Position numbers and translations under genes: made by a program. 64,000 nucleotides of DNA from Taeniopygia guttata. Taxonomy: Eukaryota; Chordata; Aves; Passeriformes; Estrildidae. Location of the stretch: NCBI RefSeq assembly GCF_048771995.1, contig NC_133030.1:11548001-11612000 (forward strand), in the 5' to 3' direction. Below the pieces are notes generated by a model. The model was given only the letters and a program-made list of their open reading frames with translations, did no database searches and was not told the origin of the DNA. Positions 46,187 to 58,574 of this stretch are shown piece after piece; positions within the stretch are counted from its first letter, which is position 1, and every line of letters starts with the position of its first letter.

Positions 46187-48149
46187 AAATTCCCTGCTAT
46201 ATTCCATGGACTTGTACAGAAGGGAGTTGAGAACTTCTCCTTAGAATAATTATTCCTGGTTATTGGTCTCCAACCTCTGCTTTGTCCTGAGGTCCCTCTC
46301 CAGCCTGCTGGGCTGTGATCCCGAGGTCTCTGCCAGGACTTTGTGGAGGAGCTGTGCAGTAGTTTAGGATTTGGGATCTCCGCGGGCAGCGGCGTCTCCC
46401 GGTGAGAGCTGAGCTTCCCCCTCCGGCAGTTTGGAGCTGGGATGAAGCCAAGTGGGTTAGACAAGGCTTTGAGGTCCGGGAGAAGTGGGGAATGGCTCTG
46501 CAGCCTGGTGTGAGGAGCGGGAAAGGAGCCAGGAGCAGAGCCAGGAAGGAATCCTTAACGGGAAACCTCTTCCTTCAGTCCACCTGCCTCCAGAAGCAAG
46601 AGCAGGATCCTGAGGAAGCAGAGGAGGGAGGGATTTGACCTAATGAAATTATCCAAGTGCCTCGGCTCCAGCTGCTGCTCTCCAGTCGCATCCCACTGAT
46701 GTCCAGAGACGTGGCCTGCGGGAGGGATCGAATCCTCCACGGAGCATCCTCATCCTCCGTGCTGTGCCCACATCTGACAGCAGCATTCCAGGCTTCCCAG
46801 AGAGCCTGGGAGGCTGCAGGTGCTGCCTGGCGATGGAGAGCTCTCCAACACTGCTTCCCTGCAGCACTGACAGGAACAACACAGCTGATCCCTAAATTTC
46901 CCTGTCCTGCCGCAGCCATTCCCGTCACAGGAGGTGAGCAGGCTCCTGGAAATCGGGAAGCAGCTCATCCTCCGGGTGTATTCCTGTGGTTTGGAGTCTC
47001 AGCCAGGGAAGTTGTGTTCGTGCCATGGAGCTCCTGCTTGTGGGGGTGAAGGCATCCCACATCCCTAAAGCTCCTGCTAAAGTCCTGATTCATTCCTGGG
47101 CTGGAGCTCTCCTCCCGAAGAAGAATGGAGCCAAGGGCATTCAAAAGGTGGGTGGGGAGGAGGAATAACATGAAGGAATTTTGGCGGGGGTGAAGCAGAT
47201 AAGGAAAATGACACGTTGTTGTTGCACCTGGATTAGCCAGGGCTGGGATGGAGCTGGGAATTCCAGCGGCTGCCAGTGCTGCAAGCACATCCCTGTGACT
47301 CAGGGGAGCTCGGGGGTTTGCATTTTCCTCCCCTTGAAGCCTTTAGGGCTCATTTCCACATTTTTATGTTTTTAATTCCCTGCAGAACAACGAGGCTTTC
47401 ACAACCTGAGGTGAAAAAGCTTTTTGGAAAGATGGGTTTGTCCAAGGGGGAGTGTGGAGGATGCTGGCAAATATCCCGACAGCCTGGAGCACTGCTTTAG
47501 CCTCTCATTTTTGTCAAAGGAAAAGCCACCTGGAGCTGCCAGGCAGGAAGATGCCCTGAGCTTTGCTGAGCAGTGGTGAGAAACCCCAGTGAACTGTTAT
47601 TTAATGGTCCTTTTCCATGGCAATGGCTCCTTCCCGGGGAGAAATTTCTGGGCTGAGGAGTCACAGCTTGGATAATGCTGGATAATGTCCTTGGGAGGGG
47701 GAAGTGCTGGCAGGAATGATAGCAAGTATCCGAGGCTTGGCTTCCAGAGTTAGATCTGGCACCAATTTAGCAAAGCAGCTGGAAAGAGGAGTTTGTGCTT
47801 GGAATCCTGAGCAGCGAGGGCTGTGCCGAATTCCAGGATGCAACCTGTGGGAGAAATCTTCTCCAGGCTTTTCCTGTGGAGTCAAACCCATCCGTGTGTG
47901 CACGGGTGTGTTTACTACGTGCCAAGAGTGAGCCCACGGCGTGGGAACCTCTTGGAAAAGGGAGGGATCCCGCTAGGAAAGCGGCTCTGAGGCTGGAAAG
48001 GGGGTTCCTAAGGAAGGGACAGGTCACCAGGCTGTGCAGGTGGGGATGGGAAGAGCTGTGCCTGAGGGAAGGAGCTGGGAATGTGCCAGCCTTGCTCCAC
48101 CCTTCCTACCTGCAGTAGGACCTGGTGCTGCCCAGCCCTTGAGAATTTA

Positions 48150-48350
48150 TGGAAGAAATAATGAGGGTGGTGAGGCACTGGAGTGGATCTCCCAGACAAG
48201 CTGTGGCTGCCCCATCCCTGGAAGTGTTCAATACCAGATTGGATGGGCCTTGGAGCAACCTGGGATAGTGGGAAGCGTCCCTGCCCTTGGCAGGGGGTAA
48301 ATGGGATGATCTTTAAGGCCCTTTCCAGCCCAAACCATTCCAGAATTCAA
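48150..48350 (+). mobile_element. CR1 LINE fragment
   Basis: GAGGGTGGTGAGGCACTGGA through GATGATCTTTAAGGCCCTTT and CCAAACCATTCCAGAATTC. Confidence 0.9.
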
Positions 48351-49179
48351 TGTCTGATCTCTTCAGGTGCCTGACAGAGGTTTCCCAATTCCTGCTCTGC
48401 CCTTGGCTGGCATTCCAGCCTCCAGTCTGCCAGCCTGAGCCTGAATTTGGGCTTCCAGCTTACCCCTGGACCTGCTCTCCCAAGGTTTGGCTCTGACTGG
48501 GATGTCTCCCCTATGAATTAAGTTCTTTTTAGGGATTCAGGCTGAGGGGTGGGATAGCAGCCTGGGCCCCCCAAATCCCTTCCTGGTGCTGGAGGAGGCA
48601 CGGAAAGCCGAGGCAGCTGGAGGGGGAGATTTTCCCGAACACCCGGAGTGGAGGAGAAGCTTCTCCATGAGGGAATGATTTTTAGTGAAGGTTTGAGTGA
48701 TGCTGTTTCTCTGCAGAGCTGCAGCAGCTGCTCCTGCTGGGGGGACACTGCCAGCTACTCATCCCTGCTTTGGGAGCTTCCCAGGGGCTGGGAATGACAT
48801 GGATAGTCGAGCCAGGAGTTGCTGGCTTGGGGGACATCTGAGAAAAGCAGGTTTCTGTAGAGATCTGCTGGGATAATGAAGGATTTGAGGAGCAAGAACA
48901 GTCTGGAGGCACTGGATTAGCAGCACTTTGGTAGGAGGTGATGGAGGCTGATGCCTCCAGAGAGTCGCGGGCGGGAATCATGCTGGGAAGGGAGGGAGGG
49001 AGGGCTGGGAAGGCACAGCCACCACGGGGATGGAAGCAAACACAGGCACTTCCTGCTTGGTGACATGGGAATGGGGCACAAGGATGACTGTTGGCGTGGT
49101 TTTTAAAAGTGCTTCCCAAATTCAGGTTGGCAACTGTGTGGTTTGGTGGGAATTTCATGTGGAATTCTGCACAGAGGGA

Positions 49180-49402
49180 GCAGCCTCAGCTTGTGCCAGG
49201 GAAGGTTTAGATTGGATATGGAGGAAAACTCCTTCATGGAAAGGGTTGTCAGGCACTGGAATAGGCTCCAGGGATGGAGTTCCCATCCCTGGAGGGATTT
49301 AAAGCCCGTGTGGATGTGGCACTTGGGGACATGGGTAAGTGGTGGCCTTGGAATAGATGGACTCCGTGATCTTGGAGGGCTTTTCCAACCTCAATTCTTC
49401 AA
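49180..49402 (+). mobile_element. CR1 LINE fragment, second subfamily
   Basis: Tail GTGATCTTGGAGGGCTTTTC followed by CAACCTCAATTCTTCAATA differs from the TTTAAGGTCCC tail of most copies here, so it belongs to another CR1 subfamily. Confidence 0.87.
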
Positions 49403-51577
49403 TAACTGATATTCCCTAGAGAGTGAGAGACAGTGAGTGAGGTGCTGGAATTTTTTTCCCCTGGAGGAAATGTCGGGATAACGCTGCTGCCAACCTTTCC
49501 CTGGTGGCCTGTCCCCTTTGAGAACGATGAAAACACCTTCCTAAGACCCTTGTTGCTGTCACTCCCTGGAATTCAGCCAGCTGGAACAGCCTGTGCCTGC
49601 TCCAGGGGTGATGGAGCCCAGCCTGGTGTTTGCAGGGGTTGAGGAGAGAGCTGGTTTGGATACCCTGGATGTTGGAATCCCTGTGCCAGGGAGACTGTGG
49701 CACTCCCAGCCTTGTGCACGCTATTTCCCTATGATTTATTGTAATCCTAATGGAGCAGCTGAGGGAAATTGGCAGGGTTGGGATGGGGGAGGAGGAGAGG
49801 GGCTCGTTACCCTGGGAGTAACAGAGCGTCTGACTCCGACTGGGAGCCCAACAGGAGCAGGGTTTTGGAGCAGCGGGATTGGATGTGCTGCGCCTGGGGG
49901 CGGTGGCAATGACAACAAACTGAATAATAATAAAAAGCTTCCCATATTCCCAGCTATTCCTGGAGCCTTGTTCCTTGTCCAAATTCCCCAGAGGAGGGGT
50001 TGGTTTGCTGTTAGGTTTAGGAGAATCCTTAACCCTGGAATCTGTTGGCTTTTTTTCAGGACAAGCAGCTGGATGGGCTCTTTGTTGATGGAATCCTTCC
50101 TGACACGTTTCTGGGATCTCCAGAGCTCCAAGGCTGCCTACAATGGTCCAGACTTTTCCTGGGAGCTGATACGGAGAATTCCACAGCTGTGGTGTGGGAC
50201 AGCCCTATGCCATATCCGTGTGTTGAGGAATGATGCTCCAGCTGGAAGAACACCACAAAATTTCCTTTCCCTCATATTCCCAGGTCATTCCTGCACAAAG
50301 GGCACAGATCCATCCAGAGGTGAGTAGGGAATAACAATTCCTTAAGCCAGTGGGGCCTTTGGAGGTTTCCTTGTGAAATGGCTGGTGATACCCTGATTGA
50401 GACGCTGCATCTGAGTTATCCACAGGGATAACCCAGCTGATGGATGTCTGGGATGCTCTAACTCTCCCTTACATCCCTCTGAAGGTGTAGGATTCCCAGG
50501 AATGTGTGCACATCACCACGCCATGGCTCCAGGCACTTAAACCCAGACTCAACCCTTTTCCACAGGCTGGGAAGCTCTGAAATGAATGGATTTGCTCCAG
50601 AGGTTGGAGGTAGGGACAGATCCATGAGAAAATCATGGGAAATCACGTCTTTTGTGACAGGCTCAAATTAATTCTTTAATTCCCTTAAGTGGTTCGCCAC
50701 TCACCCTCTGTGTCATGACAGCGGGGGAAAAATGGGATTTCTGAGGGCATTAATCCCTCCCTTAATGCTTTAGAGGGCATCCAGTTTATCCAAAACATTC
50801 CAAAATTGCCTGTAAATGGTTTCACTGTCATACAGGAGTCAGGCAGCAGAGCCCTGGGGGTCACTGGGATGAATCCCAAGGCTGGAGCTGGGCTATAAAT
50901 GCAGTCTGGCCTTTGCAATTCGGTGGAGCCAGGCTGGAAACAGGCAGCTGGAGCTGCTGGAATGCAGAAATCCTGAGCTGTATCGGATTAATCGCCTTGT
51001 GTCCCTTAATTGGCAGGATCTGGGCTGGGATGTGCTCTACCCCACCCCTTGGAAAGCCTCGGATGGCTTCTGATTGTATTTCCCCGAATAAAAGAGAAAT
51101 TTCCAGTCTTCCTGAGCTTCTTCCCTCTGTCTGCTCCAGGTTTCGGGGCTTCCAGGGGTGCCTGCCCGGCCGGGAGTGGATCGTGCCGAAGGGAGACCTT
51201 GGAAGTGCCACAGGCTGGATGAAACGATTTGTTGGAATGCTAAATTTGGCAGCAGCTTTTCATCAAAACCGGAGCCACTTTGCACCTGTCTGGGGAGATA
51301 AAGGGACTCGGAATGAGCGTGAGTGGGATTTTTCTGCCTGAATGGGATACAAAGGCTTCGGCACAAATGAATTCCAGAGCTTCAAAGCCTTTCCTGAATG
51401 TTTGTCCGCCCCTGTCAGGCTGTTTTATTTCCCAGGTACGGTGATATCATCCAGCAGACCATTTGCAGCCTGCTCCACTTGCTTTAAGGAGGAATGGGCA
51501 GGCGAGGATGTGCTGCTATTCCCTGCTGGATCGGCTTTTCTGGGACAGAGATTTATTTTTCCATGCTTTTTTTTTCC

Positions 51578-51604
51578 TTTTTTTTTTTTTTTTTTTTTTT
51601 TTTT
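51578..51604. repeat. Poly(T) run of 27
   Basis: Uninterrupted T run, with a further T-rich stretch on its left, followed by GCAG. It could be the poly(A) tail of a minus-strand retrocopy, but no body is recognisable to the right. Confidence 0.9.
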
Positions 51605-51737
51605 GCAGTAGGAGCATCTCAGTTGTGTCCTTGGATGATGGCAGCTGCCGTGTTCAAAGGGAATCGCTGTCCTTCCTCCCAGACGGGATGGTTGGTGTGG
51701 TGTGTTCATCCTCACGGGGGCTTTTTTGTGAAGAGGG

Positions 51738-52009
51738 CGATTGGTTGGAAGGGATCTTACAGCTCATCCAGTTCCAGCCCCCCTGCCATGGGCAGGGACA
51801 TCTTCCACTAGCCCAGGTCACTCTGAGGCTGGTCCAGCCTGGCCTGGGACTCTTCCAGGGATGGGGCAGCCACGCCTTCCCAGCAAAATCCATTCCAGGG
51901 TCTAACAATTTCTTCCCAATATCCCATCTAACCCTGTTGTTTGTCAGTGGGAAGCCATTCCTCTTGTCACCCCATACCCTTGTGGATAGGCTCTCTCCAT
52001 CTTTCTTGG
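51738..52009 (-). mobile_element. CR1 LINE fragment
   Basis: Reverse orientation; ATTGGTTGGAAGGGATCTTA and CCAGGGATGGGGCAGCCACG, ending in TAGGCTCTCTCCATCTTTCT. Confidence 0.88.
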
Positions 52010-52187
52010 GAATGTTTTATCCTGATAGGAAAGCACTGCTTTTCCATGCTGGGCATTGAAAGCAGCATGCCAGGTCCTGTCCATGAGGGAGACCATAGTC
52101 CTGTGCTAGGTCGTTTTCCGGAGGGAAAAGATGTTGGGAGAGCCCCGGGCGTGGCTGAGGGGAATTTTTATTGCTCCCTGAGGGGGA

Positions 52188-52610
52188 GGCAGCTTGGAGC
52201 CAGGCTGTGCTCCCAGGGAACAAGGTGTGGGACAAGAGGAAATGGCCCAAACTTGTGCCACGGGAAGTTCAGGTTGGACACCAGAAGGAATTTCTTCATG
52301 GAAAGGGTGATGAGATACAGGAAAGGGCTGCCCAAGGAGGATTGCCGAGCTTGGTGCACACCATGGTCCTTGGAACCTGCTCCAGGTGGGAAGTCACACA
52401 GTGATTCACAAAGGTGGGATACATAACCCCGGGACATGAAAGCAGCAAAACTCTGGGGAATGGTTTTAAAGGAAAAGAGTATTAAGGGAATGGAGTCCCC
52501 ATCCCCGGAGGTGTTTAAGCAATAACTGGATGTGGCACTCAGTGCTCTGGGCTGGGTGACAGGCTGGGAACTGTCACAGGTTGGACTCGGTGGTCCTGGA
52601 GATCTTTTCC
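52188..52610 (+). mobile_element. CR1 LINE fragment interrupted by an unrelated repeat
   Basis: CR1 text runs 52188-52338 (AATTTCTTCATGGAAAGGGT, GGGCTGCCCAAGG) and resumes at 52484 (GGAGTCCCCATCCCCGGAGG, TTGGACTCGGTGGTCCTGGA). The 145 bases between are not CR1 and recur at 53678. The right part abuts the CpG island. Confidence 0.85.
52339..52483. repeat. 145-bp unidentified repeat, copy 1 (inside a CR1)
   Basis: From GGATTGCCGAGCTTGG to GGAAAAGAGTATT. It matches 53678-53822 over its full length with about 11 mismatches and no gaps by eye. Its place inside CR1 text shows that it arrived after the CR1. Confidence 0.8.
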
Positions 52611-52639
52611 GAGAGGATTGGCTCTTGTGGGATCCTTCC

Positions 52640-52953
52640 GTGGTACTATCGGTAGCGCAGGTGCCCGTCAGCCCGGCAGAGGCCCCTGCCCGCAGCCGGC
52701 GGGGCTCGCCCGCATCCCGGCGAGAATTCCCCGCTGGAATCCGCGGCCGGCCCGCCACTGCCCCGCCCCGCGCCGCTACCGCCGGCCGCCACCAGGCGGC
52801 GCCGCCGCGCCCCGCACCCCTCGTTGCCGTGGCGACCGCAGGTTGCGTAGCGGCCCTTACGCAGTTGACGCAGTGGGCGGCCCCGGCGAGGCGGGGGCGG
52901 CCCCGGCAGGGCGGAGGCGGCGTTGGAGAATCGGGGGCCGCAGGGCCCCCGGC
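52640..52953 (+). promoter_or_regulatory. CpG-island promoter of an unidentified gene
   Basis: An abrupt CpG-rich block (CCCCGCCCCGCGCCGC, GCGGGGGCGGCC) rises directly beside a CR1. It leads into an ATG at 52954 with a splice donor 55 bases on. No TATA box is seen. The direction is taken as rightward because of that exon; leftward transcription is not excluded. Confidence 0.55.
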
Positions 52954-53008
52954 ATGGAGGAGGCGGCGGCGGCCGCGGCGCTCCCGGGGCGGCGGCGGCG
53001 GGAGCGAG
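52954..53008 (+). CDS. Candidate first coding exon, gene not recognised
   Basis: ATG followed by GAGGAGGCGGCG encodes MEEAAAAAALPGRRRRER plus one base before the donor GAGCGAG|GTGAGG. Alanine-rich then arginine-rich N-termini are common in CpG-island first exons. I cannot name the gene. The ATG context (GGCATGG) is adequate. It might instead be 5' UTR or a non-coding exon. Confidence 0.35.
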
Positions 53009-53677
53009 GTGAGGGACGGCGATGGGGATGGCGCGGCGGCGGGGGCCGGCGCTGCGGCAGGTGCGGGGGAGCCGGGAGGGCGCTGGCAGGGCCGGGGGAG
53101 CGCCCGCCGCCGCCCCCCGCCCCGCTGGGCTGCAGGCCCGCGGCGCCCGGGGGGTCTGGATCCCGCAGGAAGCGCGGCATTCCCGCCGGGAGGGCCCCGC
53201 TCCCTGTGGCCTGCGGCCCGGGGGAAGCGCTGGGCTTCCACCTGCGCCTCTGGAAAGCCGCCATCCTGGCCGGGCAGGTGCGAGGCGTGAAGGTGATCCC
53301 GCCGTTCGGGATTCGGGATGCTGCGGTGGGAGGCGGGAGCGGTGCTGCTGGATGTCCGGGGAGAAGAAGCTGCGGTGTGGGTGTGACACAGGGATTCTCG
53401 CTCCCGGCTTTTATTACTTCCCGCAGGGAACGGTACCTGACTTGAGCAACGCGGGCGGATGCTGAGCCGTGGCCGTAAAATCCCCAAATTTAGGATCGCG
53501 GGCAGCTGCAGAAGTGAGATATCCTTGTAAAAGTAAGGGAGATGTCGCTCCGAGATATTGGAGCTGGGATGCTGCCAGGATGCTCAGCCAGAATTCCCGC
53601 TGTGCCCAATTCTGGGAATTAGTACCTGCTGGTGTATTTGGGACAGGCTTCAGTTGGCACTGGGAATACGGGAATGG

Positions 53678-53822
53678 GGATTGCCGAGCCTGGTGCACAC
53701 CATGGTCATTAGAGCCTGCTCCAGGTGGGAAATCACACAGTGATTCACAAAGGTGGGACACAGAACCCTGAGACATGAAAGCAGCAAAACTCTGGGGAAT
53801 GGTTGTAAAGGAAAGGAGTATT
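53678..53822. repeat. 145-bp unidentified repeat, copy 2
   Basis: Direct copy of 52339-52483, about 1.34 kb further right, on the other side of the CpG island. No CR1 flank here. Ends GGAAAGGAGTATT. Confidence 0.8.
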
Positions 53823-55366
53823 CCAAGGTGGGAATATTCATCTCCCCCCTGGATGAAGCTTAGTGGGGATGAGTTGCTGCATCCTCCTGGCTGGACAGGG
53901 AGAAGCAGCCGAGTTTTTATGGTCAGGCTGAGTGTTCTTAAATGGGAGATAATGAAATTGTGGGAAGTGGCTCTTGGAAAGCTTCGGACTCTCCGTGATT
54001 CTGGCATTGGCTTGGCTGAAATGTGTATCCTGTGGACACTGCTGGAAGAAGCTTTCCAAGTTGGAAACCTGAGCTGGGGGAAGGTGTTTGTTGTGGCAGG
54101 TGTTGGTTTTCAGGGTCATAAAAGTTGCACGGGGGTCTTAAAGCTGCTGGGGAAATTCCAGCAGCGCCAGCTTGGACTGGGAATGGCTGAGGGGGTCGGG
54201 AATGCCCAAGAGGGACAAGAGACTTGGAAAAGCAACTGTTACATGGTAAATGATACAAATAACCTGGAATTTCTGCAGCCAAAACCCTTTAGCAAGGAGC
54301 AGGATAAAATTCCCCCTTTAAATGGGAATTTAAACTGGACGTTTCAGAGTGGGCAGCTCTGCTTTCCAAAATTTTACACCAAGGGTCAAAATCAGGGATT
54401 TAAGGGTATGGACTATGTACTGCGGGTACTGACTTTGTCAGTGCTGACCTAAAAAAATCCTGTTTTGACCTGAATTCCCATTTAGATTAAGGCACTGGGC
54501 ACTTTTTGCCTGCTACCTGTACAGCCAGATCCGAATGCCAGAGATAGGGAATGTGTAAATCCCTCTGTGGTTGCTGGGAAAAGGGTGGTAAGAAAGGGAA
54601 ACTTCTCTGGGCTGTGTCCTTCCCTTTCCAGAGGGCTGGGTAGAAGCAGTTGTGCAATGATGGCATTTAAGGGAAGTGCTGTGCCAGGAGGAAAAGTGGG
54701 AAGGGTGAAAATGATCTTCCCAATGACCAAAAGTGTGAGGCATAAAAAATAAAACCTACGTTTTGGAAACTGTTAAAATTCCCTGGATGAACAATTACAG
54801 CAACCAAAAAAAACTCCTCTGCTTGGGGCTTTTTTATGGACTTTGGGAATCTCAGTCCTGTTCCTTGTGCTCTCCCTCCCCTTGGAAGTTAATTAATTGA
54901 GAGCTGGATTTCGGAGCTGCTGTATCATTGTATGGATTTGCAAAATCAGGATTTACAGCTTGTCTGCCTTAGAAATTTTTCCTTAAAGTGGCATAATCCT
55001 GGGTTTTGCGGGGGGTCTTTTCCAGGCAGCTGGAAAGATGTAGGGAGGAGAAGTGTTCAAATTGGAGGGTGTAAAACTCAGGAAGCTGTTCAGCTTTGGA
55101 TGGAGAAGAGTTTGGAGAAGCTTCCAGTCATTCCCGGGCCTGGCTGTCATTTACAAAACTTCCTTGGACTAAACCAGCAGGAATTCTCTTCTGTGCCAAA
55201 CATCCCTGTCCTGTCCAAAGGCTTTTTTTTGGGGGGGGAATTAAGTCTTTATACCTCCCCTAGACCACGCAACTTTATTGTGGGGAGCCTGCACCCTGCT
55301 TTTCCTCCCCTCCCATTCCATCTATCCCATATAAATGACCCTTGGTTCCACCTCTGCTCCCGACAG

Positions 55367-55456
55367 TGATTCAGCTGATGAATAAGAACATCCTGAGCTG
55401 GATTGAGCCCTGGAGTTTGAGGAATTTCCAGTTAAAGACGCAGCAGTTGAGATGGG
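55367..55456 (+). CDS. Candidate second exon of the unidentified gene
   Basis: 90 nt between a good acceptor (pyrimidine tract then CCCGACAG|TG) and donor TGGG|GTGAGT. Open throughout in the frame supplied by the first exon (phase 1 in, phase 1 out): VIQLMNKNILSWIEPW then SLRNFQLKTQQLRW. The phase match and splice sites are encouraging, but I recognise no family and found no convincing third exon. Confidence 0.33.
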
Positions 55457-57282
55457 GTGAGTGAAACTATTTTAATCTGCTCTTGGAGCTGCAGGGCTGG
55501 AGTTTTTCGGGAGCTGGGAGCAGATGAAAGTGGCCTTTGTGCCATGGGGAGTGTGACAAATGGACTTTTGTGGGATCTGCAAAGAGCGCCAGGATGTTTA
55601 TTCCTGCTAGGATAGATGGGAGTCAATCAGGCTCTTCATTCCAGACCAGTTGGAGCTGATATTTTTGTATTTCATACATGATACTGTTCATTTAGGTGCG
55701 TTTCTATACCTTATTATGTGGATTTTTGAGGAGAAATCGGAGAAAAATCCTTGAAAATTTGCCAGGTGCAGCACCTGCCCAGCTTGGAACTTTGAAAGTG
55801 GAAGAAATTAGAATGGTCTTCCAGGTTTTGATAAAAAGTGGGAAAGTTTGCCCTGCTGAGGAATATCCTGCCCTGAAATATGGACAAAAATGCTGCTGGA
55901 CCCTAGAAAGGGATTTTGGATAGAGGAAGTAATTCCCACAGAGTTTCAGGAAAAATGTGCCCTGTCCCTTCAGGCATTTCTTCTTCTTCCTTTTCTTTCC
56001 TTTCTCCCTTCCTTCTAGTGGAAGGCACATGGATCCCTTACCTCTGGATCTCTTTGGAAAGATGAAATAAAAAAGCTTTGGATTATTTTCCTCTTCCTTG
56101 TAGCAGGAGCTGGAAATCTGCATGGCAGGCAGAGACTGTCGGGGATTCTGCCCTGGGCTCTTAATCCAGGAGTTCTTTCTTTAACTCAAATCCTTCCTTA
56201 ACTGCCCTTGTGCTCCAGCAGATCCCTGAAAATCCTCATCCTGCCCCATCCATTGGCATTCATCCCTCTCTTTGAGGAGCCTTCTGAGCTCCTCTTCAAA
56301 GATCTATGGAATTGCATGAAAATTGCTGGCTTTTTGTTCCCTTCCAGCTGAGATTTTGGTTCCTGCGTGTTCCCTTGGTGTGGAATTAAAACAAGTGGGT
56401 TCCTCAGGGATGGCTTTGAACTCAGTAGGAATTTTCCCTGCAAACAGGGTACAAGATGTAATTTAGAGCCTTCAATTCCAAGTTTTCCTGGTGTTTTTCA
56501 CTTGGCATTTCATCAGGAGTCAGTGGCAAATATCCCAGGGTAACTCACTCATAGCCATCGGTGAATATGGAAATGCCACCTTAAATGATCATTTTCCACA
56601 ACTTCTTTCCTCTGGAATATGTTTCCTTGGGATTTCTTGGCCTGAAGGTTTTATTATCCCCACAGACCTGAGTGATCCTGATTTTACATCCAGGCAGGCT
56701 GTGGGACAGAATCCTTATGCTTGTTCTTTTGGAATAAAATGCTGAATCCCTCAGGCCACCTTAAAACATTTGAACTGGATAATGGGAAGAAACAGGAAAA
56801 TTCAGGACATGCCTATTATAGTTCAGTGCAGCAAATAGAAAATGGGGGAGGTTGGGATGGAATTCAACCCTTTCTTCCCTGAAAGGTGCTTTTCTTCCCT
56901 GGAAGGTTCCCATTTGGATGTGTCCTGCTGCTCCATGTCTGCTGGAAGTTGGAATTTCCACAGCTCTGCATCCTTTGGGATGAAATTTATTATTCTGACA
57001 TGGCTTGTCTTTGCAGCCCAGATCCCTGGTGTTGACACAGCCTGGATGTATTTTTGGAATATGGATTTCGGCTCCAAACTGGGAGCCTCTGGAGGCTTGG
57101 CTTTTCCCATTGGGTCTGCTAAATAATCCTGCAAATTGGTGCTGTTTTCTCCCCTGGGAAATGAACTGTTTCACCTCCCAGAAAATCAGAACAAGGCAGG
57201 TGCTGCTTGGGAGCTTCCAGCATCTCAGCCAGCTGGGGATTGTCCTGAAAAAGAGTTTATCCTGCTCTGCTTGGATCCCATG

Positions 57283-57432
57283 ATTAGAATCCTGGAATGG
57301 TTTGGGTTGGAAGGGGCCTTAAAACTCACCCTCTGTCCCAGGTTACTCCAAGCGCCATCCAAGTTGGCCTTGGACACTTCCATGGATCTGCAGCTTCCCT
57401 GGGTACCCTATTTCTTGTTGATATCCAGATCC
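57283..57432 (-). mobile_element. CR1 LINE fragment
   Basis: Reverse orientation; TGGAATGGTTTGGGTTGGAA followed by GGGGCCTTAAAACTCACC and a diverged remainder. Confidence 0.87.
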
Positions 57433-58574
57433 TATAAATGTTCTTCATTTACTTCTGGGCCATGTTGAACCTTTGGAAGCACGTTCCCCTTTTTGTGACT
57501 CCGTTTTTTTCCGGCTGATTCAGTTGTTTGTCACCATCTCCATGGCACCAGAGCATCCGCTAATGACAACCAGCATTTCCCTAAATGAGAGCATTCAGGG
57601 ATGAACTGTTTTTTTCCTTGGAGAGGGGAAAACAAATGCCCTGTCGGAGGAAGGAGAAAAACTTCCCATAAAAGCAAGAATTTGTGATTTGTGCTGCTCA
57701 TTTTCTTCCCTGGATAGAGTAGGGAATAAGGGAAAATTTCCTGGAGAGACTGTGTGCTCTGTGGGATTGCTCTTCCCTCTACCTTTGTCAGTTCTCCCTT
57801 ATTTTTTAGTGGAAAAATAGGCATCCATGTCCCAAAACTGGAAGGATTAGAGCTTTCCTCAAAATTCACTGACAAATCCAAGGGCAAAATTCCCTTTCCC
57901 TTTGTGGAATTGTGGTGTTAAAACTTATGTGGGAAGCCACAGGCTGCTTTGTCTGGAAAACCTTTTTCCCTCTAAATTTTGTGGCTATTCCTGGATCAAC
58001 GTGTTGCTTTTGGAAGAGAATCCTTTGGCCCTTAAAAAAAAAAAGGGATAATATTTTCTCTCTGAGCTTGTTTGAGCACCTCCAGTGCCATAATCAAATT
58101 TAACTCAGTTGGAAATGGGCACATCCCCAAATCCAGTGTTATCCATGCTTGTTCCAAGGCCTGACAGAGGCTGAAATAAAGGGATTTGTTGCATGTAACT
58201 CTTTGCCTGATGGAATCCCAGCTGGCAAGGAGAATTTTGGGACTCTCCGGGGCCTTGCTCTGACTTTGTGTTCCCCTTGGATGAGGGCGGAGGAGAGCTG
58301 GGAGGTGGGAAGCACGTGGGAAGCTGCAGAAAATGCTCAGGAATGGGCGGCTGAGTAAGTGTGGAGCCTCTTGGGAATACTGGCAGAGTTGGTGAAATTC
58401 TCTTGTGAGGTGAGGAGCAGGAATTTGGGGAGGGAAATCGGGAACATACCAATGTTGGAAGTTTCTCTTATCTAATGTGTGAGTTTGCAGGATGTGTTTC
58501 ATCATAGAGAAAAGGAGGATTGGGGGAACTTCTCATTCCCTACAACTCCATGACTGGATGTGGGAGCCAGGTGG

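Larger units (their letters stand above)
38284..52187. other. Intergenic sequence, right part
   Basis: CR1-bearing, moderately AT-rich DNA between the SYT7 promoter and the right-hand CpG island. It includes a short GC-rich, imperfectly repetitive patch (39245-39830) and a T tract (51567-51604). Several open frames of 140-240 codons occur but none has domain signal or a credible exon structure. Confidence 0.5.

Noticed and set aside
49593-50327. 244-codon open frame in the intergenic region
   Set aside because: No recognisable domain, unremarkable composition and no splice partners. A good acceptor (CTTTTTTTCAG near 50060) followed by 57 open codons was considered, but no matching upstream exon was found.
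50913-51341. 142-codon open frame on the + strand
   Set aside because: No family resemblance, no CpG promoter or poly(A) signal in suitable places.
52168-53487. 439-codon open frame on the - strand across the CpG island
   Set aside because: Covers CR1 text, the 145-bp repeat and the CpG island together; a composite of non-coding parts.
57027-57126. Possible exon after CTTTGCAG
   Set aside because: The open frame ends within 100 bases without a donor and shows no family similarity.
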